Shown here: positions 1-12,300 of the stretch, piece by piece
Position numbering within the stretch: position 1 is the stretch's first letter
How the letters are laid out: each line of letters begins with the position of its first letter
Source: Gaeumannomyces sp. JS-464
Lineage: Eukaryota > Ascomycota > Sordariomycetes > Magnaporthales > Magnaporthaceae
Direction of reading: 5' to 3'
NCBI GenBank assembly: GCA_002197995.1
Contig: NGZR01000002.1
Span: forward strand, 7,192,001 to 7,256,000
Length of the DNA stretch: 64,000 nucleotides
Notes under the pieces: generated by a model
Told to the model about the DNA's origin: nothing
The model's database searches: none
Seen by the model: only the letters and a program-made list of their open reading frames with translations
Position numbers and translations under genes: made by a program

Positions 1-30
1 GCGGACGACAAGCCCGAATCCAAATTGTAG
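1..30 (+). CDS. C-terminal end of an upstream gene with a peroxisomal SKL tail (partial)
   Basis: Reading from base 1, the first ten codons give ADDKPESKL and then TAG at 28-30. The last three residues, SKL, are the canonical PTS1 signal that sends proteins into peroxisomes, and charged residues before it are usual in PTS1 proteins. The rest of the gene lies outside the window, so its function cannot be read. It would be convergent with the hydrolase gene on the other strand, with about 370 bases between the two stop codons, which is normal for a fungal gene pair. A nine-residue match could arise by chance, so confidence is moderate. Confidence 0.4.
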   Translation, partial: ADDKPESKL

Positions 31-399
31 CTGTGAGAGGAGCTAGTGGATGTGTTGTTTTGAGGAGGCTTTTCTGTGTGGACTTTTTTCTTGTCGAGAG
101 GGTTAAGGTTATCTTGAGGAAGGTTACTTCCCACGTGTTTTGATATAAATTTGTGGGCTGAGCTTATTATTGCCTTACTGCTTTTAATACTACAATACCT
201 TCATACTTGGGGATGCTCACTTTCCACATGAAGCAGTCGTCTTTCGGGAGAGGCATATAGCATACGCTAGCAGCAGCAAGCTACGACGCAGCCAACACTG
301 GGTGAGAAAGAGCGCCGATTCTTCGCACTTGGGGCGGGAGCTGCCTCCGCCGCCGCCGCAGGCCCAGCCGCAGTAATTAGAGTCCATTCAACAGCTCCC
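31..399. other. Shared 3' flank of two convergent genes
   Basis: This stretch separates the plus-strand stop at 28-30 from the minus-strand hydrolase stop at 400-402. I see no reading frame resembling a protein. The left two thirds are T-rich and probably hold the 3' UTR and poly(A) region of the upstream gene. The part after about 250 becomes GC-rich and probably belongs to the 3' UTR of the hydrolase gene. Confidence 0.5.
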
Positions 400-1253
400 T
401 CAAGTCCCAAACCCGCCCCCATCCCTCAACCGCTCGGCAAAGAAGCGCATAATCGGCATCATCTCCTCCCTGCTAGCGGGCATCCCATCCTCCATCTTAT
501 CCCTCCACTCGGCGACCTCAACCCTCTCAAACTCGTCCTTGACCGCATCGACCGCATCGGCGTCGAGCCTCTCGCTCCGCCTCGCCCGGCACAGCAGCGC
601 CGGCGTGGCCGCCTTCGCCCGCGAGCTGACCGTCGGCACCATGGACCGCGGGAGCGGCCCGCCGATGGAGACGACGCCCTTGAACCGCGTGCCTCTGCCG
701 TGGCCGCCGTCCGACGAGGACACGTCAGCGACGCGGCGGGCCCATCCGCACGCGCGACGCCAGCCCCAGCGCGACGCTCCCGCCCTGCCCGAACCCAAAC
801 AGCAGCACGTCCTCCGTCTCCCACCCGCACTCGCCGACCAGCACGCCCCGCACCAGCCGCCCCAGCACCGCGTCGTGCGCCCGCTCGAACCCGGGGTCCG
901 GGTCCAGCCCCGCCCCCGCTCGCCGTCCAGCCTCAGGTCGTCCCCCAGTGGAAGTGCCGGGTCGGCCCCGCGTCCGCACCCGACGCGTCCTCGGGCAGGC
1001 CCAGCATGGCCGGCGGCAGCGGGCTGACGCCGCGGACCGAGATGGCCAGCACGCCGGGCAGGTCCACGGCGCGCGCGAAGGCCGCGAACGGCCCCTCGGA
1101 GTCGCCCAGCCCGTGCAGCAGGATCAGGATCGCGACCGTGGACTCGGGCGGCGACGGGAAGTGCAGCCGCAAGGCGAGCTTGCCGTCGCGCGTGAGCGGC
1201 GCAAAGTCTTCGCGCGTCGGTACGCGGGTGCGCGGGCGGGACGGCGGCGACAT
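400..1253 (-). CDS. Alpha/beta-hydrolase of the phospholipase/carboxylesterase family, frame interrupted
   Basis: The gene starts at ATG 1253 and stops at TGA 400, about 284 residues. The N-terminal third carries LLHGLGDSEGPF, the usual first strand and turn of acyl-protein-thioesterase-like hydrolases, and ends with HFHWG. The middle, in another frame, has GLDPDPGFERA and the nucleophile-elbow motif LFGFGQGG. Gly stands where the canonical GxSxG has Ser; from memory this is common in this fungal subgroup. The C-terminal third, in a third frame, has FKGVVSIGGPLP and ends with MPASREEMMPIMRFFAERL, the family's usual tail. No GT-AG intron can join the frames. Two of the shifts are fixed by one extra base in a G run (near 944 and near 915), and the third is near 765. 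The gene is therefore probably intact in the organism and damaged in this sequence. Substrate unknown. Confidence 0.75.
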
Positions 1254-1289
1254 CTTCTTTTGTGGTTGTGGACGATTCTTGTCTCCGTC

Positions 1290-1308
1290 GTGTGTGTGTG
1301 TGTGTGTG
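1290..1308. repeat. (TG)n microsatellite upstream of the hydrolase start
   Basis: About nine TG units lie 37 bases upstream of the hydrolase ATG, in what should be its 5' UTR or promoter. Confidence 0.9.
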
Positions 1309-1368
1309 GTTTGTTTGCTTGCTTTATGGTGTTGAGAGCGGACAAGTGTGGGGAGTGGGATTTACCCG

Positions 1369-1376
1369 TGACGTCA
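1369..1376. promoter_or_regulatory. CRE-like palindrome TGACGTCA
   Basis: A perfect eight-base TGACGTCA lies 116 bases upstream of the hydrolase start codon. This is the consensus site for ATF/CREB-type bZIP factors, which in fungi act in stress and nutrient responses. The site is seen directly; its use here is inferred from its position. Confidence 0.45.
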
Positions 1377-2381
1377 GGTGGGATGTGGTTTTGTAAATAG
1401 GATCTCGTCAAGACTGCTGACAACTGTTGCCCCATTTTCGAGAAGACATCAAAAGAGCCCCAGCACTCGCCCAGACCTATCCAGGAATGCCACCAATCGT
1501 ACATGACAAGATAATCGACTTTTGAATGCCGTGCAGTGTTTATCCAGCTGATGCTAGTCACAACGGACGGTTTGCGGGCCATAGAGTCACACAGTCCACC
1601 TTTGGTGCGTAAAAGCAGCATCCCAGCATCTCTCAAATCTCAATACCTTCGCTACAATCGTCAGCTATATCGTCACACTCCCCTCCCTACTTAAACTCAC
1701 GGAGCGGAACCTAGTCTCGTGATAAAAGGTGGGTAGAAAAGGAAAAAAAAAACAAAGGATGTATATCAGGTCATGGTTTAGGATATTGTCTGCACCTTCC
1801 CTCGTCTCCCCCAACCCTTATCCGCTGTATCGATAGGTGTTGTCAAAATATTAAGAAGCAGCTTTTAAACAGAAGCGCAGGATTAACAGCCAGTACGAGC
1901 CTAGAAAAAAAATAAAATAAAAATCAACCGTACCTCCCTCCGGCGTAGATGGTTTAGGACAAAAAGGAAAAGGTCATTTCAGTCATGATGCAAAATGCAA
2001 TGCGAAGCTTGGTTCAAGGAACAGAGAAACCGGGGGAGATGGGAACGTAGAAAGACATGGGGGTATATCAACACAAGCGCCAGAAACCATTCCTCCGTCA
2101 GGCAGAAGCAGGTCAGAATGGACAAAGTCCATCTTCAAAACAGGTCAACTAGGATAGTGTTGCCGAGGGCTCGGCAAGTGCGCTTGTTGGTAAATGTCAA
2201 GAGGGCATTCCGGCATCCGATCGACGAATCATGGTCGCTGCGAGAAGGTCGGGGTCGTCGTGGTTGGGTATCGTCGTGCGGGGACAGATGGAATACACCA
2301 GAACGCCGTCGGTGGCCGAGGTAGAGAAGACAACCAGGCTCCCCAAAGCGAAGAGGGGGTGGACACGTGTCCGGCGGCGAA
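1377..2381. other. Promoter of the hydrolase gene and 3' flank of the PH-domain gene
   Basis: No protein-like frame is visible in about one kilobase. The part near 1,380-1,650 is likely promoter. The A-rich stretch at 1,735-1,920 and the following region to 2,381 probably hold the 3' UTR and terminator of the PH-domain gene. Confidence 0.5.
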
Positions 2382-4769
2382 TCACAGGAAGCCACCGTCG
2401 ACCCCGAGGTTTCCGCGCCACCCGCACCTGTCGCGGTCGACAGGGCCGGGAGGCGGTACCATACCACCTCTTCCTCCCCTGCCTCTTAGGGATGCCGATT
2501 GTGCCTGCTGTTGCTGTTGCTGCTGTTTCTGGGAGTCCCCATCGCTGCTGCTGGCGTTCGTCTGCACCATGAGCAGGCTGCTGGCGCTGAGCCGCTTGGT
2601 GAGCTCCGTGATGCTCAGCCGCTTCAGGCTCTGCCCGAAAGTCGCTTCTCAACCACGGCGGGGCGGCGCGACACAAGCGAGGCTTGCGAGGACATAAACC
2701 CTTGCTGCTCCGGCGGTGGCTTGCTGAAGGCCGCCGGTGGGGCGGTGCGCATGCGCGGGGCGGGACCGCCATGTTCGCCACGTGGGAGCCGGCCGCGGAC
2801 TGCTGGACGGGGCTGCTGCTGATGGCGCCACCGGGGTCCGCTACCTGAAGTTGTCTGTTGTACGCCGTCTGTTGAGCACTCCAGGATTCTTTGCGGGACC
2901 TAGGTCCGGCCGGAGTTGAGAGGACCCACTGTTGTTCATTGGAGGAAGCAGATTGCTGGCAGGGCTGCTGTACTGGGGGAACTCGCCCGTTGGGCTCCTC
3001 GGACTCCTCGGGCTCACGGCCGACCGCATGGCCGACAGCGCCGGCGACGAGCGCCCCGTCGTGATGAACTCGAGCGCGCGCTGGGCGCCGGCCGGAATCG
3101 ACACGTCCTCCTCGGCAATATCCTCCTCGTGCGCGAACCCGCTCTGGCTCTGGCTGTAGCTGTGGCTGCGGCCGCCGTGCCGAGGCGAGTTCAGTGCGCC
3201 GTGGCGGTGTCCGTACCCGCTGGCGGCGAGCCGGTGGTTCGGTTCCGGGTCGTCGTACTCGTTCACGTCGTCATCCGATTCCGTGTCCTCGTCCGAGTCC
3301 CAGGCGCTCCTCATGCCCATATCCGTCTGTGTCTGCGCCGTCGCCTGGCTGGTCCCCGACTCCCGCTGACCACGTTTCCTGTCCATGTCCTTCATCAGCG
3401 CCTCGAACCTGGCGAGCGACGTCAGTTTCTCCTCTCCGGGCGTCTCGGTCTCAGAGCCAGGGATGCAGCGCATCTGGAAGGCCCTGTCCAGGATCGTCTC
3501 GCGGGGCATTGGTGGTGAGCTCGACTCCACGGTGGCGTTGGGTGTCGCAGACGGCGGGGAGACGGCCGAGCCAACGCTGTCGCGGCCGCGGATCGGGGAG
3601 CTGAGCGTCGATGACCGCCCCTGCGCCGTGGTCCAGCCCTCGATGAAATCGCCCTGGTAGTCCCCAATTGTGGTCGCGGGGGAGGGCAGATCGGCCGTGT
3701 GCATGGAGCCATAGTGCGTGGCGTACGCGGTCTGCTGCATGTGGTTCATAACGCTGGCGTGCGACGAGATGTCGCTGCGTTTGGAGCGCAGGCTCGGCGA
3801 GCCTGAGTACGTCATGGGCCGGTCTCGGCCCGACTGGGTCTGAGACGAGCCCTTGTTCTGGAGGGTGCTGCGGCTGCTGGAGCTCGGGACGTTGCCGCTA
3901 GGCGGGCGCGTGTAAAAGTCGGGCTGGTCGCGGGAGCGAGACGAGGTGAAGGGGTTCGTGAAGGTGGGCGAGGCCGGGGTGACGGGGCTCATGGGGATCG
4001 AGCCATGCGCGTACTGTGGCTGTGGAACGCTGTTGCATGGCAGCTGGATGTACCTGGCCCAGTCCTGCAGGCTGAGCCCGTCTTCGCTGCCGGTCCGGAA
4101 CCATAGCGTGTTGGCCGGCGTCTCTTTGCTGCTGCTGGTCAGGCCGGCGGCGCGGCTCGAGCGGGCGCTTGCGCAGTTTGTCTGTAGCCGGGTCAGGGGC
4201 AAACGTCACGACCAGAGTCTGGAGGACCGGGCCTTGTTTTCGGTGGGCGACCATCTGGACCTGGCAGTCCGTTATGGAGCTGATGTGGTATTGCTGGATC
4301 GGCTCGGGCTCCGACTAAAAGACGGGACAAGGCGTCAGTACAAACAAAGAAATCACGAAGGCGCCCGCCGCCCGCACCAACACGAGGGGGACACCGAGGC
4401 ATAGGACGCAACGCGAGCCTTATGCGGGGTCTGGACGCACTCTGGACTTGTATATGGACAGGTATGTGGTGGCCGGGTTTCCAGGCGAGTCCCTGGGTGT
4501 TGGAATGCGCCCGGTCGAGCTTGCGCTGGACTGCTCCCTCTTTTGGGGGCCAACGACAACGAATCGAGGCTGTCGCAGAGTCAGGTTTTGTCAGCGTCCC
4601 GCCTGCGAGGTCGGATCCCGCTCCAAGGCATTCGGGCAAGCGCCGCAGCGGCAGTGGCACCGCGCGCGCACACCAGCGGAGCGGGCTTTTCCCCATGCAA
4701 ACGCACCTTCCACAGCGCGCGCCCAATAATGGTGCCGCGATCTGGCGGGACGGCCAGGATGCCCTCCAT
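2382..4769 (-). CDS. PH-domain protein with a long disordered tail, frame interrupted
   Basis: Three exons: 4707-4769, 4441-4569 and 2382-4314, about 710 residues in all. Exon 1 begins MEGILAVPP and ends ALWK. It joins in phase to PRFVVVG and TTYLSIYKS in exon 2, and to IQQYHISSITDCQVQ in exon 3; LWFRTGSEDGLSLQDWARYIQ-like sequence follows. These are the strands and final helix of a pleckstrin-homology fold, the phosphoinositide- or protein-binding module of membrane-associated scaffolds. The rest is Ser/Pro-rich, with an acidic patch (DSDEDTESDDD), a poly-Gln run near 2,525 and a conserved-looking end, CGWRGNLGVDGGFL. Four one-base shifts are needed: in the PH loop near 4,110-4,200, then near 2,846, 2,755 and 2,670. 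The last three are each repaired by one added base. Without them the frame stops at 2841, which I think is an artefact. The specific function is not recognisable. Confidence 0.7.
4315..4440 (-). other. Intron 2 of the PH-domain gene
   Basis: On the minus strand the intron begins GTGCGT at 4440 and ends TTTTAG at 4315, 126 bases. Splicing joins TYLSIYKSR to SEPEPIQQYHISS in phase 0 and restores the PH fold, which supports the boundaries. Confidence 0.75.
4570..4706 (-). other. Intron 1 of the PH-domain gene
   Basis: On the minus strand the intron begins GTGCGT at 4706 and ends GCGACAG at 4570, 137 bases. It is phase 0 and joins ALWK to PRFVVVG, reconstructing a typical PH first strand. Both introns of this gene share the same hexanucleotide donor. 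Confidence 0.75.
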
Positions 4770-5163
4770 GTTGGAATTCTCGGGAGCACAAGCGAGCGTG
4801 CAAGAAAGAAGCAACGACAAACAGTCGGGCCCGGAGTCAGGGCACGATGTCGAGCAGAGAGGAGGCCGCGGCGACGTTAATAGAGGTGAGGGGAGAATCT
4901 GGCATTGAAGAAAGACATGGTGGAGCCAAGCGAGGAGGGAGTTTCGACAGGGTGGTAAAAGGGGGTGCCGCCGAAACGGAACCAGCTCTCGTTCCGCCAA
5001 AGAAACAACAGAAAACGACCCCAAAGCCCAGCCCCGACAATGAAATGGCCCGCAAAAGCAAACAACAAGAAAAGGGCCAAGCTTCCAGTCCTGATGTCGT
5101 GGGAAGCAAGAGGCCAGACGGAGGGCGGGCGCGAAACAAGAAAAGGAAGCAGGTCGATAGGAT

Positions 5164-5202
5164 AAAATAATAATAATAATAATAACAACAATAATAATAA
5201 TA
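5164..5202. repeat. (TAA)n microsatellite
   Basis: A run of TAA/CAA triplets about 39 bases long, 400 bases upstream of the PH-gene start. On the minus strand it gives a false membrane-like run of Ile or Tyr. Confidence 0.9.
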
Positions 5203-8200
5203 GTCGGGAGCAGCACAGGCACCAGGGCCTGGGAGAATAAAGCCCACGCCACGGGCGACCACGCTAAAGTCCGCAGCGGTGGAGTCCACCTGCAAGAAGA
5301 GACGAGTCCAGATGGCCCTTGTTTGCAGCGAGCGAGATTAATGAGGGCAGGGACAGAAGAAGACGGATGGAGGTAAAACAAACAAAAAAAAAATTGAAAA
5401 ATCGAAAAGAGAAGTCGCTACCCCCCTGGTCATGCAGCACAAACCACGGCGCGCGCCCGAGGTGATCAGCGACCTCTCACAAGCCCACCCCTACCACCTG
5501 GGCGTGCTGCTTCTGGCAGCCCCACCAAAGCCTGCTAGCTTAGCGCACAGCGGATGTGGGCACCAGCACGAAGTGGTAGCGTAGCAGCTCGGCGATGCCA
5601 ATGGTGTCTGGTCTTTCTGCGCCTGTGCTTTGCTGCAAGGGCCTTTTTTTGTTCTTCTTCATTCTTCTTCTTTTTTTTTTTTCTTTTTCTGTTTCCCCAC
5701 TCTGGGTTGGGGGTTTGGGAACCCGCTCGCCCAAACCCCTGGCGCCAGGGCCAGGGCCAGGGCCCCGGGGGTCACAAGCCAGGTCAAGGGCACATACCCA
5801 TGCCAGTCGGGCAGATTGGAAGAGCCGGGGGGTGGTGGGTGTGCGTGTGGTGTGGGTGCGGCGGGCGGGCGGACGGCTGGCTGGCTGGGTGTGGGCGACG
5901 GTTGATTGATCATGATGACGAGCCTCTTCCCTGCTGCTGCTGCTGCAACCACGGGTCGCGGGCAGCGCCATTGCACCGCTGCACACAGCAAGGAGCGGGC
6001 ACCGCGAACTGCACTACACTGCACAGTTCAGGCGCATAACGATTTGCGATGCATGCAGCCTCCCTCTCTCACTCTTCTGCCCCGCAGCGGCGCGTGGAGA
6101 GCTGAACCCCTGGGGCCTGCCGGCAGCAAGTGAGAGAACTTTCTTTGCGCAACTTTTACGGAGACCAATCCAGGTTCCTGTTGTCTTTTCTGTTTCTCAT
6201 GCTCTCCTCTCCGTCTCACCTTGGCCCAGACAGGCAGGCGGGGTGAGCAGAAAATGGAGCTGGGCGGTAGACACAGGCCCCGCGTTCAAACCCCGAGAGC
6301 AATGCCCGAGTCGGCCATCCAGCCTGCCAGAGGGCTCGCTTTCGGTTGGGTGGGAAAAAAGGGAAAAAAAAAAGAAAAAAAAGGCGGCGTGTATCGGTAT
6401 CCACCAAAGCGTGCCGAACAAACCGGGACAAGCCCGAACATTACTCGCCGCTGGCTCAACCCCCGTCGCAGCCAACGTGCTCACTACCACCCGTCGCAAA
6501 ACACTGCCATGATCAAATCGTTGGGGAGACTGGAGTGCGGGCAAGCTTCAGACGGTACCGAGAGATGGATGCATTGCGCCGCCGCCGCCGCTGCCATCCA
6601 TCATCTCACATCCGCCCGTCCTGCCAGGTACCAGGCTCGCCCGAGGCAGGTACGGCGGCGTGGCATGTGGGTACCACCAGACCTTGGGTCCAGTCCAAGG
6701 TCTCCAGGTCGTCGGTTCCGTCTCTGTCCGAAGTGCGCACAGTAGTACAGAGTAGCGCTCCCCATCCCATCGCATATCCACCCACCACCCATTCGCCAAG
6801 TGCTTAGGTGCACCTGCCTAGACACGGAGTGTGCGTCGTACCAGAGTACCATCCCATGCGAAACCTGACCCCGATGCAACCTCTTGCCTGCCGCCCTTGC
6901 GCTAGTCCGATACGGCTGCGCCGCCGGCCACTTCGAACGCGCTGTTTGTTGCTGTTGGACGTTGGAGCGCCGCTTCGGCTTTCGGGCCTGGGTGGGCCGC
7001 TTGGGTGGGCTGCCTGCCTGCACTTTCCTCCTGCAGACGCGCCTGGCAGCCTCGGCGGTTGGTCGAACCAGAACAAAGATGTGGTGCAGACCACACATAA
7101 CCAGGGGCGTAATCTCCTCCTCCTCCTCCCTCCTCCTGCAAGCACGCCCGTGGCTCCCTGCACGCTCTGCATTCCTTGTGACACGGCATAATATGCCGAC
7201 CCTCTCCTATAATCGTGCCTCTACCCCGGAATAACCCAACCAGGATGCTAGCCGGCGGCACGCCGAGCCTTGAGATTGGGTCCCTCTCTCTCCACGCCCC
7301 GTCTCCGGAGGATGATGGAGGGGCGATAGTTTTGTCGGCTGTGCGATCCAGAAAAGAAAGAGCCCATTTGGGGAAAATAATAAAGGAGGCGGGGCCGAGG
7401 AATGGAGAGGGAACGGCGGGGCATTTTAGATTTCATCCAGCGCGCACCTGCACGCCCACCATGCGGTGGTGGTGTGGTGTCCGCTTTGGAGAGCGAGAGA
7501 GTTTCTGGTTCCTGTCGCAGGTCGATATCGAAAGCCACTTCCAGGTGCTAGTCTCCACCCCCACCCCCCCGCCGAACAAAGGCTGAGGAACCCATGATGA
7601 CGGCCAAAGCGCAAGTGCTGGCTGCAGCTCTGCAACGGTGGAACGGCAACACATGCTGCTCCGTAAACGAGATGTGAGATGCGACGGGTTTCGGACCGCT
7701 TGCACACGACGGAAGGGCTGACGGGTGGCCTCGCCGACGGGGTCGCGCCCTTCGCTTCCCAACCGATCGTCATCAAAAACGGCCAGCAAGCAAAAAAGGC
7801 ACACACCCCCAACGGGCCTTGGCTGGCTCAGCAGCATAAAACGAACTCACCTTTGAACATCCTGTGTCTGCAGATCAGCGCACAATGCCGATGTGCGTTC
7901 GGCGGGTGCACGGCCGGATTAACCGGACTCTGTGCTTTGCCCGCCCAGAATGAACCCCATCGCATAACGAGGGAAAATCTACCCGACAGAGAACCCACGC
8001 ACAGCCCGCCCGTCCAAGCACGCCACACTGCGGGTCGGCTGGGTCCAGCCTGCTTTGTGTGTTTTGGCGGCCCACCCAAGAAAGCGGCTTGAAGGACAAG
8101 GCTCGAAAGAAGAAGATGGCCTCATGCAATGGAGCGCACAAAATCCACCGCTATGACCTGTCAGTCAGCACACGTGTAGCGACCCAGAGACGGAAATGTA

Positions 8201-9333
8201 CGGGATGTGCCCGCCCGAAAAAAGGGTGTGCAAGTCCCAATGGATGGATGCCCATTTCCAAGACACCTTCTCGTGATAGGGATTTTATTGCCTTTTGGCT
8301 TGCTGCGTCTCCTGATGCTTCCCCTTTGCCACCATTTTCCTCTCGCCTCCGTGTTGCTCCTGTTCTTGTTTATTGCTTCTTCTCTTTAGTCTTTCTTATT
8401 TTGCTAATCCGTGTTTTGCTTTTTTCTCTCTCTCTCCTTGCCCTCTCCCCTGCCCTGGCCAATGTGGCTTCTTGGCCTTCTTTCCGGCTCGTCAATTTCG
8501 GTGGGCCGAACCCGCCTCCTGCAGAACGCTGCTCGCTCAGACCATAAAAACAGAGGAAACCTTGGTGCATAGCTCCCCCTCCCCGGCACAGCAAGCAAAC
8601 AGACGAAAACGGCTTTCGTAAATTATCAGAACGGCCCGGCAAGATTGCGAAGGAGGGGGCACAAAACCCGGCGTCCCGATGGTCTGCCAGCCCTCTCAAG
8701 CCCGGCACGGGCAGCTGCTGCGCCTTGCTGCTTGGCCAGGGGGGGGAGGGGGGAGGGCTGTTGTGATGCGTCTTTTCAATGGTGGTGGGCCCGTCCACGG
8801 CGGGCTTGTCCTTGCAGGTTTCTCGCATCGCATCGCCTACCTACCTGCATGCACCGCAGGGACCGGTAGGCGATCACTTGGTTAATCTCATCAAACAAGC
8901 AAACCAAGCGCCGTTCGTCAGGGTCGTTGTCGTAAAAATGGGCCCCTATATCTCCAGCTCTGGATTGAGAAGCGAGAATCCGGCAGTGCTGCACATCTTC
9001 CGAATTGCCCGATTTACACCCACACTCACAAGAAAAGGTTATCACGGGTGCTTTCGGCTGAGACAAGCGAGAAAAGAATATTGCCCTCAAAGCTACAGTG
9101 CACCCCTCGACGACGGTGGAGTTTTTGGAGCTGTCGTGGTTTTCTTTGCCTGCCGGATTGAGAACAACCGTAAGCCTCGAAACCAAGCCTGTCCATGCCT
9201 AGGCTGATCGGCAGTCCTCAAACGACGGGGCTCCAGAGGAGGGCTGGTGTGGGCGGGCACGAACGCATTCCCATAGCATCATGGTGGCTTGTCACATATC
9301 GTCCCTGCCCGCATCATCACACGATACGTCCGT

Positions 9334-9360
9334 ATGTAGGCAGGTAGGTACCTAGGTAGC
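9334..9360. repeat. Palindromic TACCTAGGTA-type simple repeat
   Basis: The stretch contains AGGTAGGTACCTAGGTAGC, made of GTAGG/CCTAC quartets. The same core, CTACCTAGGTAC, occurs again near 13,391-13,402. Such TAGG/CCTA quartets are dispersed in many Sordariomycete genomes, from memory. No function is known to me. Confidence 0.6.
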
Positions 9361-12300
9361 TATTCATAATGCGTCGGCCCCTCAGGCCCTAGCGACCTTG
9401 CTCTGGGCTGATTTATGTGGCGTGAGCGTAGGTGTGTATTCATGTGCCCAGCTGCCTCTTTCGGCCTCGGCCTTGCCTTTTTGCTTTGCTTCTGCGTCCT
9501 CCTGTTGCTTGCGCAGAATCAAAACATGCAGCTAGACGACATCACCGACGGAGGAAATGGGCCAAGGCGGGCGGGGGAAATAACAACAAACACAAAAAAA
9601 AAAAAAAAAAAAGGGGGCCCGCAACACCGATCTCCCACGTCTCGCACGGCGGTCCGCGCCCCGGTGCAGGCCAGAGTTCCGCCTGCTGCTCACCGGCTTC
9701 AGGGAGGGGATAGCTGCACACTCCCGCAAGGTGAAGAGGGACCATGAAAGACGGGCTTGGTAAGCCGTGGAAAGGTAATACATCAGACTGTAAGCCGGTC
9801 CCGGCACCGGTAATTAATCGACCAAGCACCGGGATCAAGATGGCGGTGGCGGGCATGGATGGCACTGGCCTCTGATTTTTTCTTTCGGCGGTGGATGCTG
9901 CAAGGGAGACACCTTACGATGATGGCCCTGAGCATTGGACAGGTTCCAGGGTTGACCCTGGAGTGCTTTCCTCCCTTCAGCCAGGAGCCTCCGTCTCATT
10001 TCCGGGCATGTGTTGCCTGCCGTATCCGACGGAAACTGGTTGGCGACGAGGAAAGACGAGAAGGAAACAAAAAAAAAAAAAAGAGAAGCCAGCCATGTGT
10101 TGCGGGCGCGTTGCGCGACGCACACGCTCGGGAGAGAGAAAGAGAAGGTCCCACCACCCGCCCGTTTTCCGGGGATGCACGTTCGCGCTGCCCAGGCCGA
10201 AGTTGGGACGAAAAATCCAAACCCCTGACGATGGCGGCGGTAGCCCAGAGCTTTCACCGGATCGCCCGTCTGGCCCAGCAACAGGCAAGAGCAAAAAAAA
10301 AAAAAACAGCAAACATCCAAGTCGGATGGCCGCCCTTCCGCGAGTTAGTCGCCAAACCATGGATCTTGGCGAAAAAGCCGATTCAGTCGAGAAACGGTGA
10401 AACGCAGAAAATAGAAACAGGCTAGGACGACTTCGCTCATGATGACAGGAGCATACTGCTGCTAGTGCTGCCACTGCTGATCGCCCTCTAGCCTGTTCCG
10501 GGTCGATATGCGAGGGCGAGCTGTGCAGAGAACAACCTTGAGAAGAAGCAATAAGATGACGGGATATCGTCTCCATTCGATCGAGTTGGGGGAACGCCTG
10601 GCCCCATCATCGGTCATCAGCTCGACTCTCCACATGGCGACGACACATGGGGATCCGCAAATTGGGGCATGGCTGATGCAATCGTTTGGTCGCTTCGCCT
10701 TTGTCCATCTTGTTTGGACCTTTTTCTTTTTCGTTGGGTGGCCGGGCTCCCCTTGCTTCAAATCAAAAATAAAGGGGGCTTTGGCTTAGGAGTGAATGTC
10801 CCCAGCTCCCCCCGGATTTCCTTGTCAACCTCGGTACCAGCTTGCTGCGTGTGACCCGGCCCCGTTTGCAATCCAATTGATCCTCTGATGCGCTCAGACC
10901 CTTTGGGCAGAGGTGTCACAAGCGCCTGCGGCTAGCCTGATGCTGGACAGGAAGTGCCGTCGGTCGAAACAACCTCGGCTCAGCTCACGAGGAGAGGAAA
11001 CGCCAACCGGGCCATTTATGAGCGATCGGAAATCCCGCCGCCCCGGCACACGCCCGTCGGCGGTGATGCCCGTGGTGTGTGTATGTAGCCTCCGTATCCG
11101 GCAAATGGCTCCGTACCTGCATCTTCCCTGCGATGCGTGGCTGCGGCTCTACGTGGTAATAGGTCCAAACAAAGGCCCCATTTTAGAAGAAAAGAAAAAA
11201 TCCCTCTGTCGCCAACGCCGAACATGGATGTACATGCATATGCACATTCGGAGCATGCAACAGAACGCCCCCAGGAAAGCAGACATAAGGGGAAGCTTGC
11301 CCATCCATCCCCAATCAGGAAACTCCAGCTGTTTTGTCGCCACAAGAGCTGCGTCTTGGTGTGCGCCTTGTTTTCTAGAATCCTTCACCGCCGCTTTTTT
11401 TTTTTTTTTTTTCGTCTCTCCGCCAGTTGCTGCTGCACTCTAGACCTGGATGCCATGAGGCGAGAAGAGCCCCCCTGCCCGCCCAGAATGTTCCCCCATT
11501 CTTCCTCCAGTGGAGCGGGACAGGACTTGAGGGACGTTCTGCCTGGGGGCTGGCGGCAGGCAAAAGCAACCCGACGGGGGAAGACAGGAAATCCGATTCA
11601 GAAAAGAAGTCACATTTTAAAAAAGGGGGCGTGCGCTCTCCTTCCTTCCATTGCTTGGTCGGCCGTCTATGGGTCTCTCCTCCTTTACTGTTACTGCTCC
11701 TTCACTGGGCGCGCGTTTCCACCGATCGATGCTCGGTACCGACAAAGACATGAAATGGGGGAAATGGGAAATCGGTGTTTCCCCCCTGACCACACACACC
11801 CACCCGCCCAGTCCAACAATCCGGTGCCGCGAAACGTGGGCGGTCACGTTGGCGACGCCTGCCTTCCAAAGTCGGAACATCACCGGCCCTACCCAACGCT
11901 TGGCCTTTCTGGCACACGCACCAAGTCCCATCCGGAGAGGACGTGTCCAGCCAGCCAGCCCCAGCCAGGCACCGCCCGGGTCACACCGGACATACCACCA
12001 ACCCGGGGGCGGCGTGCGGTGTGTTGCGGGTCATAATACCACCTACGTAAGTATGTAGGCCCGTCGGCGGGGCGGGGCGGGAGAGCTGATAGGCCCTTTC
12101 ATCTTTCTTGGGATTCCAGGTCAGAAACGCTGAGAGCTTGAGAAGGCCCAATACGAAACTCGGGGGGGAAGGGTCTGGGAAACACAAGGTGAAGGAATAG
12201 AGGCCATCGTTATTGGTTACGCCATAACGAGCACCTGGACACGCACCAAATCCCATCCCCCATCCCCCATCCTGCCTCGGCGGAGGCGGCCACTCGGCAA

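Noticed and set aside
2841..2843. TAG as the true stop of the PH gene
   Set aside because: Beyond it, with single-base corrections, protein-like sequence continues to a convincing C-terminus at 2,382.
4837..5381. Membrane-like hydrophobic segment on the minus strand
   Set aside because: It is the translation of a TAA/CAA microsatellite and CT-rich DNA upstream of the PH gene.
6230..6310. Possible tRNA (GTTCAAACC looks like a B box)
   Set aside because: The flanking bases do not form a T stem or acceptor stem, and no A box is at the right distance.
11137..12036. Open frame of 299 codons on the plus strand
   Set aside because: It includes a translated poly-T tract (Phe run) and no protein-like motif.
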